Below are positions 1-8,526 of a stretch of DNA of 64,000 nt, piece after piece (the first letter of the stretch is position 1; each line of letters starts with the position of its first letter). The DNA is from Oceanospirillum sp048268485 (GTDB taxonomy: Bacteria > Pseudomonadota > Gammaproteobacteria > Pseudomonadales > Halomonadaceae), in the NCBI GenBank assembly GCA_048268485.1, contig JBLWVL010000013.1, forward strand, positions 1-64,000. The letters run 5' to 3'. The position numbers and the translations under genes are program-made. The notes below the pieces were generated by a model that saw only the letters and a list, made by a program, of their open reading frames with translations, was not told the origin of the DNA and did not search any database.

Positions 1-1446
1 CCGATTGTGGTTATTAACAAGATTGACCGTCCGGGCTCTCGCCCCGATTGGGTTATGGATCAGGTCTTTGACCTGTTCGATAGCCTGGGTGCGACCGATG
101 AGCAGCTGGATTTCCCGGTTGTTTACGCGTCAGCACTGAACGGTATCGCCGGTGATGATCCGGAAGAGATGGCTGATGATATGAAGCCTCTGCTGGATAT
201 GATCATTGATCGTGTTCCTGCACCTGATGTTGATCCTGCCGGTGCCTTCCAGATGCAGATCTCTGCACTGGACTACGACAGCTATGTTGGCGTTATCGGT
301 ATTGGCCGTATTACCCGTGGTCAGCTGAAGCCGGGCCAACAGGTTGTGGTTAAAAACATCGCCGGTGATGAGCGTAAAGGTAAGGTTCTGAACGTAAAAG
401 GCTATATGGGCCTTGATCGTGTTGATACTGATCTGGCGAATGCCGGTGATATCGTATGTATTAACGGTATCGATGGCCTTAGCATCTCTGATACTTTGTG
501 TGACCCTGAGTTGGTTGAAGCCTTGCCACCTCTGACCGTTGATGAGCCAACGGTTAGCATGACCTTCCTGGTGAATGACTCCCCGTTTGCTGGTAAAGAA
601 GGCAAGTTTGTAACCTCCCGTAATATTAAAGAGCGTCTGGATCAGGAGTTGATTCATAACGTTGCACTGCGTGTTGCAGAAGGCGACTCTCCTGATAAAT
701 TTATCGTTTCCGGCCGTGGTGAGCTTCACCTGTCGGTTCTGATTGAAACCATGCGCCGTGAAGGCTTCGAGATGGGTGTATCCCGTCCGGAAGTTATTCG
801 TAAAGAAGTCGACGGCGTTATGATGGAACCCTATGAAAATGTTGTGATCGACGTTGAAGATCAGCATCAGGGTTCAATTATGGAAGAGATGGGTCTGCGT
901 AAAGGCGAGCTGACCAACATGGAGCCAGACGGTAAAGGTCGTGTGAAACTTGAGTTCACTGTACCTTCCCGTGGCCTGATCGGCTTCCGTGGTCAGTTCC
1001 TGACCCTGACGTCCGGTTCCGGCATCATGACCAGCGTATTTGACCGTTATGACACGGTTAAAGATGGTGAAGTGGCCAAGCGTCAGAATGGTGTTCTGGT
1101 TTCCATGGTGAAAGGTAAGACTCTGTCTTATGGCCTGTTTAACCTGCAGGATCGTGGTCGTCTGTTCCTGGGTCACGGTGCAGAAGTGTATGAAGGTCAG
1201 GTGATCGGTATTCACTCCCGCAGCAACGACCTGGTGGTTAACCCGACTAAAGGTAAGCAGCTGACCAACGTTCGTGCTTCCGGTACCGATGAAGCCCTGA
1301 CACTGACTCCGCCGATCAAGCACACGCTGGAGCAGGCACTGGAGTTCATCGAAAACGACGAGCTGGTAGAAGTAACACCGGAATCGATCCGTATTCGTAA
1401 GAAACTGCTGACTGAAAATGAGCGTAAGCGCGCGAAGAATAAGTAA
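1..1446 (+). CDS. typA: Ribosome-associated GTPase TypA/BipA, 5'-truncated by the window edge
   Basis: Translational GTPase related to EF-G that binds the ribosome and assists 50S assembly and growth under stress or cold. The open frame runs from base 1, so the start lies outside the window; 481 residues are visible of about 605 usual for the family. The G4 motif NKIDRP is at the very beginning and the G5-like SALNG follows near residue 43, so G1 to G3 are missing. Domain II follows the G domain, then an EF-G-like domain with SGRGELHLSVLIETMRREG, then the TypA-specific C-terminal domain with the conserved GLIGFRGQFLT segment. The C-terminus ends in a lysine-rich tail. A rho-independent terminator follows. 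Identification is secure; only the N-terminal part is unseen. Confidence 0.97.
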   Translation, partial: PIVVINKIDRPGSRPDWVMDQVFDLFDSLGATDEQLDFPVVYASALNGIAGDDPEEMADDMKPLLDMIIDRVPAPDVDPAGAFQMQISALDYDSYVGVIGIGRITRGQLKPGQQVVVKNIAGDERKGKVLNVKGYMGLDRVDTDLANAGDIVCINGIDGLSISDTLCDPELVEALPPLTVDEPTVSMTFLVNDSPFAGKEGKFVTSRNIKERLDQELIHNVALRVAEGDSPDKFIVSGRGELHLSVLIETMRREGFEMGVSRPEVIRKEVDGVMMEPYENVVIDVEDQHQGSIMEEMGLRKGELTNMEPDGKGRVKLEFTVPSRGLIGFRGQFLTLTSGSGIMTSVFDRYDTVKDGEVAKRQNGVLVSMVKGKTLSYGLFNLQDRGRLFLGHGAEVYEGQVIGIHSRSNDLVVNPTKGKQLTNVRASGTDEALTLTPPIKHTLEQALEFIENDELVEVTPESIRIRKKLLTENERKRAKNK

Positions 1447-1521
1447 GCAGCTACACCTCCAGGCGTTAAATTTTAGCCGCCGGACCACCGGTGGCTAATC
1501 GTTAACCGCCAGTGGTGATAT

Positions 1522-1575
1522 AAAAAACCGCAACGGGTATGACTTTTTAGGTCACGACACGCTGCGGTTTTTTTG
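1522..1575. terminator. Bidirectional rho-independent terminator between typA and the DASS transporter
   Basis: An A-run followed by ACCGCA pairs with TGCGGT followed by a T-run, with a 30-base interior. T-runs lie outside the stem on both strands, so it can end both typA and the convergent transporter gene. Confidence 0.75.
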
Positions 1576-1620
1576 TTTTTGCATTAGCTATTAAGAGTCT
1601 GGCTCTAAGTTTTTGCAGGC

Positions 1621-3096
1621 CTACCAGTATCCGAGTAGTTTCCACCAAAGCCCGCCAACGACAACCCAGATTATTAAATTGACGATACTCATCATGAAGC
1701 CCGCACGCCACCACTCCCCAAGGGTGACATAGTTGGAACCGAAGATCACTGGTGATGTTCCTGTGGCGTAATGGGTCAGTGTCATCATAATGGAAGAGGC
1801 TGCTGCCATCATCAGAACGAAAGGCATTGGCGGTGCACCCATTGCCAGGCCGACCGTAAGAAATGCAGCCATCATCGCTGTGATGTGTGCAGTGGTGCTG
1901 GCAAAGAAATAGTGGGAGTAAAGGAAAATCAGCACCAGTAAGCCACTGGCCCCGGCCCAGCCTAGTCCGGTTTGTGCAATCAACTCCTGTATGCTGGCAG
2001 AGAACCAGCTGATAACACCAAGACTGTTTAGTTGGGAGGCCATCATCACCAGGGCCCCAAACCAAACCAGAGTATCCCAGGCACTTTTTTCTGCCAGAAT
2101 ATCCTGCCAGACCAAAACACCGGACATCAGTAAAATCGACAGACCGATAAAAGCACTTGTGGTTGCATTGAGCTGATAAGCCTCTCCAAAAAACCAAACG
2201 GGAAGATCAGCCCAAAGAGCGAGCAGAATAGAAAAGACCATTAGCATGATTTTTTCGCCACGACTCAGAGGCCCCAGTTCATCGAGTTTCTGGCGGGCAA
2301 AGGTTCGGGCATCTTCCGTTTTTTTGATCTCAGGTGGATAGATCCAATAGAGTAGCAAAGGCATCAAGGCGATAGCGACCAATCCGGGTAGTAGCATTGC
2401 CACTGCCCAGGTTGTCCAGCTCAGACTGATCTCAGCCCCGGTGGCTTCCGCAATAAGTTTAACCGTGAGGGGGTTTGGGGCTGTAGCTGTGATAAACATG
2501 GCGGAAGTGATCGGGTTGGCATGGTAGTTCACCAGTGCCAGGTATTTACCGATTTTTCCGGTGCTGTTGTTTTCCGGGCTGGAGCCGAAGCTTCGGGCGA
2601 TGGATAGCATAATCGGGTGGATAATGCCGCCGCCCCGTGCGGTATTACTTGGTGTGACGGGTGCGATAGTCAGCTCTGACAGTACCAGAGCGTAGCCGAT
2701 TCCTAATGTTCGCTTACCAAATAGGGCAATAAAGTGGTAGCCGATCCTGGCGCCTAAACCTGTTTTGATCAAACCTCGTGAGATCATAATCGCAATGGCG
2801 ATTAACCATATCAGAGGGCTGGTAAAGCTGCCCAGGGCATTTTTTATCGATGTGCCAGGGTTTTCGCTGGTAACACTGGAAGCCGCAACGAGTGTAATGG
2901 CCAGAATGGATAGAGCTCCGATTGGCATCGCTTTTCCAATAATAGCGGCGATGGTGCCAATAAACATGGCGAGCATCAGCCAGCCTTGATCAGATACCGT
3001 GTCAGGTTGAGGTAGTAGCCAGATAAGAAGCCCAATACATAGAGCCACGAAGGCGGGTATTGGGCGCAGGCCAGAAGACGAGGTTGTTTGGACCAT
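1621..3096 (-). CDS. DASS/SLC13-family sodium:dicarboxylate (anion) symporter
   Basis: Inner-membrane carrier of the divalent anion:Na+ symporter family (CitT/TtdT/SdcS-like), probably importing or exchanging C4-dicarboxylates or related anions. The 491-residue protein is almost entirely hydrophobic, with roughly 11 to 13 membrane segments. Both halves carry the expected polar hairpins: PSNTARGGGIIHPIM, containing the family SNT motif, and THYATGTSPVIFGSNYV near the C-terminus. I chose the ATG at 3096 because an AAGGAA ribosome site lies seven bases upstream; a longer frame starts at 3141 without such support. It is convergent with typA and stands alone. The substrate cannot be read from the sequence; tartrate, citrate, succinate or sulfonated anions are all possible. 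Confidence 0.85.
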   Translation of the reverse strand: MVQTTSSSGLRPIPAFVALCIGLLIWLLPQPDTVSDQGWLMLAMFIGTIAAIIGKAMPIGALSILAITLVAASSVTSENPGTSIKNALGSFTSPLIWLIAIAIMISRGLIKTGLGARIGYHFIALFGKRTLGIGYALVLSELTIAPVTPSNTARGGGIIHPIMLSIARSFGSSPENNSTGKIGKYLALVNYHANPITSAMFITATAPNPLTVKLIAEATGAEISLSWTTWAVAMLLPGLVAIALMPLLLYWIYPPEIKKTEDARTFARQKLDELGPLSRGEKIMLMVFSILLALWADLPVWFFGEAYQLNATTSAFIGLSILLMSGVLVWQDILAEKSAWDTLVWFGALVMMASQLNSLGVISWFSASIQELIAQTGLGWAGASGLLVLIFLYSHYFFASTTAHITAMMAAFLTVGLAMGAPPMPFVLMMAAASSIMMTLTHYATGTSPVIFGSNYVTLGEWWRAGFMMSIVNLIIWVVVGGLWWKLLGYW

Positions 3097-3295
3097 AGCT
3101 TGCTTCCTTTCCAGAAGGGGTATTAAGGCTTCTCTGTACAAGGCAGTATTAGTGTTATGGGGGGGACTGTCCAGTCAGGGATAGGCTTTAGCAGAGGTAG
3201 GTCAGGCTGGTGACCTTAATTAACAATTGCAGGCCTACTAATAGGTCAGGGTTTCTGTTAATAGGTCAGAAATTCAATACGATCAAACAAAAAAA

Positions 3296-3322
3296 TGCCC
3301 GGGCAGATAAACGACCTGGGCA
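3296..3322 (-). terminator. Terminator for the FKBP isomerase gene
   Basis: TGCCCGGG pairs with CCTGGGCA around an 11-base loop. The A-run just left of it (3287-3295) reads as a U-tract on the minus strand. It lies 67 bases beyond the FKBP stop codon. Confidence 0.8.
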
Positions 3323-3388
3323 CTCGGTAATGCTTGAACTTCAGGTGTCGGCAGCCCCGGGAGGGCAGCGACACTGCTTTATAAGCGG

Positions 3389-4081
3389 TTAAGCTTCCGG
3401 GTTAATATCCAGTAGCTCAACTTCGAAGATCAGAGTTTCGTTCGGGCCGATAGGGCCGCCTGTTCCACCGGGGCCATAGGCGAGGTCAGATGGGATAAAT
3501 ATTTTCCACTTACTGCCAACAGGCATCAGCTGCAGACCTTCCTGCCAGCCTTGAATAACCTGATTCAGGCCAAAGGTGACCGGCTCGCCACGCTGATAAG
3601 AACTGTCGAACACTTTTCCGTTCAGAAGCTTACCTTCGTAGTGAACTTTAACCTGATCGGTCAGAGCAGGTTTTGCACCATTACCGGTAGTCAGAACCTG
3701 GTATTGCAGACCGGAGTCAGTGGTTACAACGCCTTTTTTCTTGCCATTTTGAGCCATGAATTCCTGACCCGCTTTCAGGTTGGCTTCAGCCGCTTTTGCC
3801 TGAGCTTCCTGCTGTTCCAACATTTTCTTCTGCTGGTAAGCCTGCATGGTTTCTTTGACTTCTGCTTCGGTCATCTTCATCTCACCGTCAGCATACAAGT
3901 CCTTTACAGCCTGAGACATCATATCGACGTTCAGGTTGGTAAACTCTTGCTTCAGGCGCTGACCCATGATCAGACCCAGGCTATAACTCAGTCGATCCTC
4001 TTCCGTCGTTGGGGTTGTGTCTGCCATGACGGGAGCCGCAAGCAGGCTGCTGAGAGTCAGGGTGAGTAGCGCTTTTTTCAT
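3389..4081 (-). CDS. FKBP-type peptidyl-prolyl cis-trans isomerase, exported (FkpA/Mip-like)
   Basis: Proline isomerase and chaperone expected in the periplasm. Of its 230 residues, the first 20 form a classical signal peptide (MKK, then a hydrophobic core, then AAPVMADT as cleavage region). Residues about 28-120 are the helical FKBP N-terminal dimerisation domain with the typical SYSLGLIMGQRLK start and a glutamine/alanine-rich long helix. Residues about 130-228 are the FKBP catalytic domain, with KVHYEGKLLNGKVFDSSY and the closing LIFEVELLDI. The ATG at 4081 has AAGGAG upstream. It is monocistronic with its own terminator. FkpA, FklB and Mip cannot be cleanly separated by eye; the signal peptide favours FkpA/Mip. 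Confidence 0.9.
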   Translation of the reverse strand: MKKALLTLTLSSLLAAPVMADTTPTTEEDRLSYSLGLIMGQRLKQEFTNLNVDMMSQAVKDLYADGEMKMTEAEVKETMQAYQQKKMLEQQEAQAKAAEANLKAGQEFMAQNGKKKGVVTTDSGLQYQVLTTGNGAKPALTDQVKVHYEGKLLNGKVFDSSYQRGEPVTFGLNQVIQGWQEGLQLMPVGSKWKIFIPSDLAYGPGGTGGPIGPNETLIFEVELLDINPEA

Positions 4082-4490
4082 GAAAACTCCTTATTAAAGG
4101 CTGGAAATTCCGGCTGAAGGTATAAATAAGATCATTCCGGGCAGCCTGTCATTAATTAATTTAGTATCAGAGCGCAGGTCTTTTTCCGGCGCTCCTGAGT
4201 AATACACTGAGCCTCTTTTAATACCCTCCGTAAGCTTTTTAGCGTCGGATCAGGTAAATGGACAGATATACTGTTGAGAGCTTCGTATCTGTCGCGATGG
4301 AGACTCAGACTTCTATTGAGCCAAAGTGTTCCAGCTGTCGTGTTATTTGTGTTGCTTTATAAAGTTAAGCCTGTATTTACGGACATCAGGGTAACACTTC
4401 TGCCCCCGCATATGGATAAGGGGCTATCCCTGGTTACTATAAAAAACAGAACGGTATTAACAGCATGCAGACAATATTATTGTGGTTATG
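4082..4490. other. Intergenic region of 409 bases without a recognised gene
   Basis: It lies upstream of the FKBP gene and downstream of the TIGR02444 gene, both on the minus strand. It should contain the FKBP promoter near its left end. I see no RNA gene, repeat or convincing terminator. A short plus-strand frame here (4274-4519) lacks family character. Confidence 0.5.
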
Positions 4491-5042
4491 CTAAACCGGA
4501 TCAGCGGACAAGCCGATGATAATCGCTTGGGCAATATCCTGGTCAACAACCATTTCCAGTAAGTTTTTCAGCTGTTGTTGGGCTGTTGCTGTGAACCTGG
4601 CATCTTTAAGTGTAAATTTCAGGTTGCTGCGTAGGGCCGTTTCTCTGTCTGCGCAGCTTTGCATACCTTTTTTCAGGGAATAAAGAAGGTAAAGAAGTGC
4701 CTGTTCATGCTGTTCGGCGATAAGCTCTGCAGAGAGGAGGTGTTGGCTCATCTCCTTCAGGTGTGCCTCAACGCCTGTCATAGGTTTCAGCTGACGACGC
4801 TGTTTCCGTAGCGGTACGACAAACTGATTATGCCAGCCCAGTACAGGCTCTACCTGTGCAGGCCACTCATGGGTGAAGCAAACATTCTGCGTGGTCAGCC
4901 AACAGCTGAAAAGCAATTGGTTAACCATGACGCCCTGGTGATCCTGAAGATAAAGACAGGCCGCCTCAACGGTTTCGAGGCGATAGAGTTTCGTAGAAAA
5001 ACGCCAGAATGGGTTATCATAGGACAAGGTAAGTTCTGACAT
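4491..5042 (-). CDS. TIGR02444 family protein of unknown function
   Basis: A 183-residue soluble protein. The opening NPFWRFSTKLYRLETVEAACLYLQDHQGVMVNQLLFSCWL is split here into its recognisable parts: NPFWRFSTKLY, then VEAACLYLQDH, then NQLLFSCWL, which match the TIGR02444 (DUF2390) family of pseudomonads and relatives. No catalytic motif, signal peptide or membrane segment is visible, and no function is established. It diverges from the ABC-F ATPase gene with 93 bases between starts, an arrangement repeatedly seen in related gammaproteobacteria. This suggests, but does not prove, a functional or regulatory link to ribosome-associated ABC-F activity. The start at 5042 fits the family N-terminus. 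Confidence 0.8.
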   Translation of the reverse strand: MSELTLSYDNPFWRFSTKLYRLETVEAACLYLQDHQGVMVNQLLFSCWLTTQNVCFTHEWPAQVEPVLGWHNQFVVPLRKQRRQLKPMTGVEAHLKEMSQHLLSAELIAEQHEQALLYLLYSLKKGMQSCADRETALRSNLKFTLKDARFTATAQQQLKNLLEMVVDQDIAQAIIIGLSADPV

Positions 5043-5135
5043 GGTTGCCGGCCTCCGGGCTCATCATTATTCTTTTTTGCGCGATCTGATCCAGGCTTCA
5101 ATTCCCGCACGCAACATTTTTGACAGTAAAATCAC

Positions 5136-7073
5136 ATGATTACATTAGAAGACCTGAGCCTGCAACGGGGAAGTCTCTCTCTCCTGCAAAATACCTCCCT
5201 GATTATCCATCGTGGTCAGCGTATCGGTGTTGTTGGTTCTAACGGTGCCGGTAAGTCCAGTCTGTTTAAACTGCTTTTAGGTGAGTTGCACCAGGATGCA
5301 GGTGAATTGCTGATCCCGCCTCAACTGCGTATCGCCCATATGGCTCAGGAGGTCCACGCCCGGGATAAAACAGCGCTTGAGTATGTGCTTGATGGTGATA
5401 AGCCACTGCGCAAGGTGCAGAAGGCTTTAGCAGAGGCTGAAGCAAGTGGGGATAATAATGGTATTGCGCGCTTACACGCCGAACTGGAGACGCTGGATGG
5501 TTATACGGCACCCAATCGTGCCGAGCAGCTACTGTTGGGGCTGGGTTTTACTATGGCGCAGACACAGCAGCCGGTACAGTCTTTCTCCGGTGGTTGGCGT
5601 ATTCGTCTGAACCTTGCACAAGCACTGTTGATGCCATCTGATCTGCTGCTGCTCGATGAGCCGACGAACCACTTGGATCTGGATGCAACATTGTGGTTGG
5701 AGAACTGGTTACGCCAGTACCCTGGCACGTTACTGCTGATCTCACACGATCGGGATTTTCTCGACAGTGTCGTGGAGCATATTGCTCACTTTGAGCAGCA
5801 GAAGATCAATCTCTATCGTGGTAACTACTCCGCGTTTGAGATTATGCGTGCTCAGCGCCTGGCGCAACAACAGGCCCAGTTTGAGAAACAGCAGACCCGT
5901 ATCGCTGAGATCGAAAATTTTGTCCGTCGTTTTAAAGCTAAGGCTTCAAAAGCAAAGCAGGCACAGAGCCGGGTTAAAGAACTGGAGCGAATGGAAAAAA
6001 TTGCTCCGGCCCATGTGGATTCGCCCTTTCAGTTCACCATTCCCTGTACCGAGAAAACGTCATCCCCGTTATTGGTAATGGATGATGCCAATATTGGTTA
6101 TGGCGACAGCAGTGTGATTCTGAGCCTGGTGAACTTCACTCTGTTACCGGGAATGAGAGTTGGTCTTTTGGGGCCAAATGGTGCGGGTAAATCGACGCTG
6201 ATTAAGACGTTAGTGGGGGATCTGCCGGTGGTGTCCGGGATCTATACCCCAAGTGAAAACCTGCAGGTGGGCTATTTTGCTCAGCATCAGCTGGAGTCTC
6301 TGGATCTGAATGCCTCGGCACTGTTGCACATTCAACGCCTGTCACCCAAAGTTTCCGAGCAGGAGATCCGTAACTACCTGGGTGGTTTTGGTTTTCGCGG
6401 GGATGATGTGGAGACAGAAGTTAATCGGTTTTCTGGTGGCGAGAAAGCCCGTTTAGCTCTGTCTCTGATCGCCTGGCATAAACCCAACCTGTTGCTGCTG
6501 GATGAACCTACCAACCACTTGGATCTTGAAATGCGGCTGGCGTTGACCTTTGCGCTACAGGAGTTTCCGGGAGTGGTCATTCTGGTCTCCCATGACCGGC
6601 ATATGCTGCGCAATACGGTTGATGAGTTCTGGTTGGTATGCGATGGCCGGGTTGAGCCGTTTGAGGGTGATCTTGAGGATTATCATGTCTGGCTGAAGAA
6701 CCGGACGCTGGCCCTGCAAAAAGGCGCTGGCACGGAGGCTGACCTTGCGTCTGGTGATAAGGAGGGGGTTCTTGAAGAAAAGCGTGACCGTAAAGAGGAG
6801 CGTCGCTTAGCAGCGCAGCGCAGGGAGCAGTTACGTCCACTGAAGAAAAAAGTAGATAAGCTGGAAGCCGAGCTGGATAAGGTTCAGGCAGAGCTTGGTA
6901 ATATTGAGCAGGAGCTTGCGGAGCCTGAGATTTATCAGGATGAAAATAAAGACCGTCTGCAGGTATTGCTCAAAAGGCAGGGCGAGCTCAGTACCGCTTC
7001 AGAAACCATCGAAGAGGAGTGGATGCTGCTTTCAGAGGAGCTGGAGACAGCTCAGGCTGAGCTGGAACTTTGA
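5136..7073 (+). CDS. yheS: ABC-F family ATPase, YheS-like ribosome-associated factor
   Basis: Soluble tandem-ATPase protein of the ABC-F class, which acts on the ribosome (E-site binding, relief of stalls) rather than in transport. The 645 residues hold two ABC domains. The first has Walker A GSNGAGKSS, signature SGGWRIRLNLAQAL and Walker B LLLLDEPTNHLD. The second has GPNGAGKST, SGGEKARLALSLI and LLLLDEPTNHLD. Between them is the charged P-site tRNA-interaction linker (about residues 240-290). From about 540 to the end is a lysine/glutamate-rich coiled coil, as in YheS/Uup. No membrane segment is present. Length and coiled-coil tail match YheS better than EttA (about 555 residues). It is divergent from the TIGR02444 gene. 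Confidence 0.9.
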   Translation: MITLEDLSLQRGSLSLLQNTSLIIHRGQRIGVVGSNGAGKSSLFKLLLGELHQDAGELLIPPQLRIAHMAQEVHARDKTALEYVLDGDKPLRKVQKALAEAEASGDNNGIARLHAELETLDGYTAPNRAEQLLLGLGFTMAQTQQPVQSFSGGWRIRLNLAQALLMPSDLLLLDEPTNHLDLDATLWLENWLRQYPGTLLLISHDRDFLDSVVEHIAHFEQQKINLYRGNYSAFEIMRAQRLAQQQAQFEKQQTRIAEIENFVRRFKAKASKAKQAQSRVKELERMEKIAPAHVDSPFQFTIPCTEKTSSPLLVMDDANIGYGDSSVILSLVNFTLLPGMRVGLLGPNGAGKSTLIKTLVGDLPVVSGIYTPSENLQVGYFAQHQLESLDLNASALLHIQRLSPKVSEQEIRNYLGGFGFRGDDVETEVNRFSGGEKARLALSLIAWHKPNLLLLDEPTNHLDLEMRLALTFALQEFPGVVILVSHDRHMLRNTVDEFWLVCDGRVEPFEGDLEDYHVWLKNRTLALQKGAGTEADLASGDKEGVLEEKRDRKEERRLAAQRREQLRPLKKKVDKLEAELDKVQAELGNIEQELAEPEIYQDENKDRLQVLLKRQGELSTASETIEEEWMLLSEELETAQAELEL

Positions 7074-7134
7074 CTATTTAGCGGGATGGCCGGATATTTT
7101 CATATTCGGCCAGCCTGCTGACAGGGCTCGTAGG

Positions 7135-7914
7135 TTAGCTGTCGTTATAGGCCATTTTGACGCCCATACCGCCATCAACGATAAAGTTCTGGCCTGTAAT
7201 AAAGCCTGCAACATCGGTTGCCAGATAGCAGACCATATAGGCAACATCATCAGGTTTGCCGATACGACCCACTGGATGCTGGGCCAGATCAGATGGGGAG
7301 TGAATGGGCTCTATGCGCGTGCGGGTCTTCTGCCAGTCTCCGACTTCAATCCAGCCTGGACTGATACAGTTTACGCGGACTTCACTACCTAAGCTGATCG
7401 CCAGTGCGTGGGTCAGTGATATCACGCCTCCTTTACTGGCGGCATAAGCTTCCGTATCCCGCTCAGACTGGCTGGCACGGGTTGATCCGATATTGATAAT
7501 GCTGCCCTGTTGCTCCCGCAGGTAAGGGACGGCATGTTTGCTGACCAGGAATACGCCTGTCAGATTGACATCAAGATAGCGTTGCCAGTCCTCAAGGGAC
7601 AGGTCTTCAATCGGGTCGTTAAAAGGGGTAGAGAGGCCTGCATTGTTGACTAGTACATCAAGGCGGCCAAACTCACCGATAATTTCCTGAATACACCCCT
7701 GAACAACAGGCTCATCGGAAACGTCCAGTGAGTGAGCTTTGATTGTTCCCAGGTCCTGGTAGAGAGAAACAGTTTCGTCGGCAGCTTCAAGGTCGATGTC
7801 AGCACAAACAACAATCATGCCCTGGTTCAGTAGCCCCCTGCAGATAGCACGGCCTATGCCTTGGCCACCTCCGGTGACTAACGCGACTTTCCTCGATTTG
7901 GAGTGTTGTGTCAT
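7135..7914 (-). CDS. Short-chain dehydrogenase/reductase (SDR) of unknown substrate
   Basis: NAD(P)-dependent oxidoreductase of the classical SDR fold, 259 residues, cytoplasmic. The cofactor motif TGGGQGIG is at residues 14-21, the structural NNAG near 91, and the catalytic serine (INIGSTRAS) and YAASK motif follow at about 140-160. The acidic DIDLEAAD after the second beta strand suggests a preference for NAD(H). The C-terminal VAGFITGQNFIVDGGMGVKM is typical of FabG-like SDRs. It follows dtd on the same strand after a 30-base gap, so they are probably co-transcribed. No substrate can be assigned from the sequence. Confidence 0.85.
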   Translation of the reverse strand: MTQHSKSRKVALVTGGGQGIGRAICRGLLNQGMIVVCADIDLEAADETVSLYQDLGTIKAHSLDVSDEPVVQGCIQEIIGEFGRLDVLVNNAGLSTPFNDPIEDLSLEDWQRYLDVNLTGVFLVSKHAVPYLREQQGSIINIGSTRASQSERDTEAYAASKGGVISLTHALAISLGSEVRVNCISPGWIEVGDWQKTRTRIEPIHSPSDLAQHPVGRIGKPDDVAYMVCYLATDVAGFITGQNFIVDGGMGVKMAYNDS

Positions 7915-7944
7915 AGCTCTGCCTTAGAAATTGTTTGGTGTCGG

Positions 7945-8382
7945 TCAGGTTTCCAGCAAGAAGGTCACCGGGCCGTCATTGAGCAGCTCGACCTTCATGT
8001 CTGCACCAAAACGTCCTGTAGCCACATTTGGATGGAGCCCTTTGGCCTGCTCAACAAAGTAATTATACAGATCCTCGCCCTCTGCCGGAGGTGCTGCAGA
8101 TGAGAAGCTGGGCCTCAGGCCTTTTTGGGTGTTTGCAGCCAGAGTAAACTGTGAGACCAAGAGCAACCCTCCCTGAACATCTGTGACGCTGAGGTTCATT
8201 TTATCTTCTGTATCGGCAAATACCCGATAGGCCAGCAGCTTTTTTAAAAGACGGTCGGCATCTTCTGTGCGATCCCCTTTTTCCACGCCGATAAAGACTA
8301 GCAGTCCTTGGTTGATCTCTCCGATGCACTGTTGGTCTACTTCAACTTTTGCTCGGGCGACCCGTTGAATCAGTGCTCGCAT
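7945..8382 (-). CDS. dtd: D-aminoacyl-tRNA deacylase
   Basis: Cleaves D-amino acids (and mischarged glycine) from tRNA, protecting translation; a cytoplasmic homodimer. The 145-residue length is canonical. The protein begins MRALIQRVARAKV, contains the active-site LLVSQFTLAA block and the GLRPSF element, and ends with the NDGPVTFLLET segment that carries the Gly-cisPro-type GPVT motif. The ATG at 8382 gives the standard N-terminus. It is probably the first gene of a dtd-SDR transcription unit. Confidence 0.96.
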   Translation of the reverse strand: MRALIQRVARAKVEVDQQCIGEINQGLLVFIGVEKGDRTEDADRLLKKLLAYRVFADTEDKMNLSVTDVQGGLLLVSQFTLAANTQKGLRPSFSSAAPPAEGEDLYNYFVEQAKGLHPNVATGRFGADMKVELLNDGPVTFLLET

Positions 8383-8526
8383 GCTTAACCCCTTAATCTG
8401 TTCAGTTTGATCAGCCGGTTAATTGACTGACCCTGAGAGAATATGCCCCCGTCTATCTTACCCTATCCTGCGGGTTTAGCAGACGCTCATGCAGAGAAAA
8501 AAAGAAATTTGTCAGATTTCAAGGCA

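Noticed and set aside
130..867. 245-codon frame antisense to typA
   Set aside because: Shadow of the highly codon-biased typA gene; composition of the product is that of a mirror frame.
1547..2197. 216-codon frame overlapping the DASS transporter on the same strand
   Set aside because: The transporter frame has clear membrane segments and family motifs; this one has an unlikely Cys/Trp-rich composition.
4274..4519. 81-codon frame upstream of the TIGR02444 gene end
   Set aside because: It overlaps the TIGR02444 3' end, lacks a ribosome site and has no family character.
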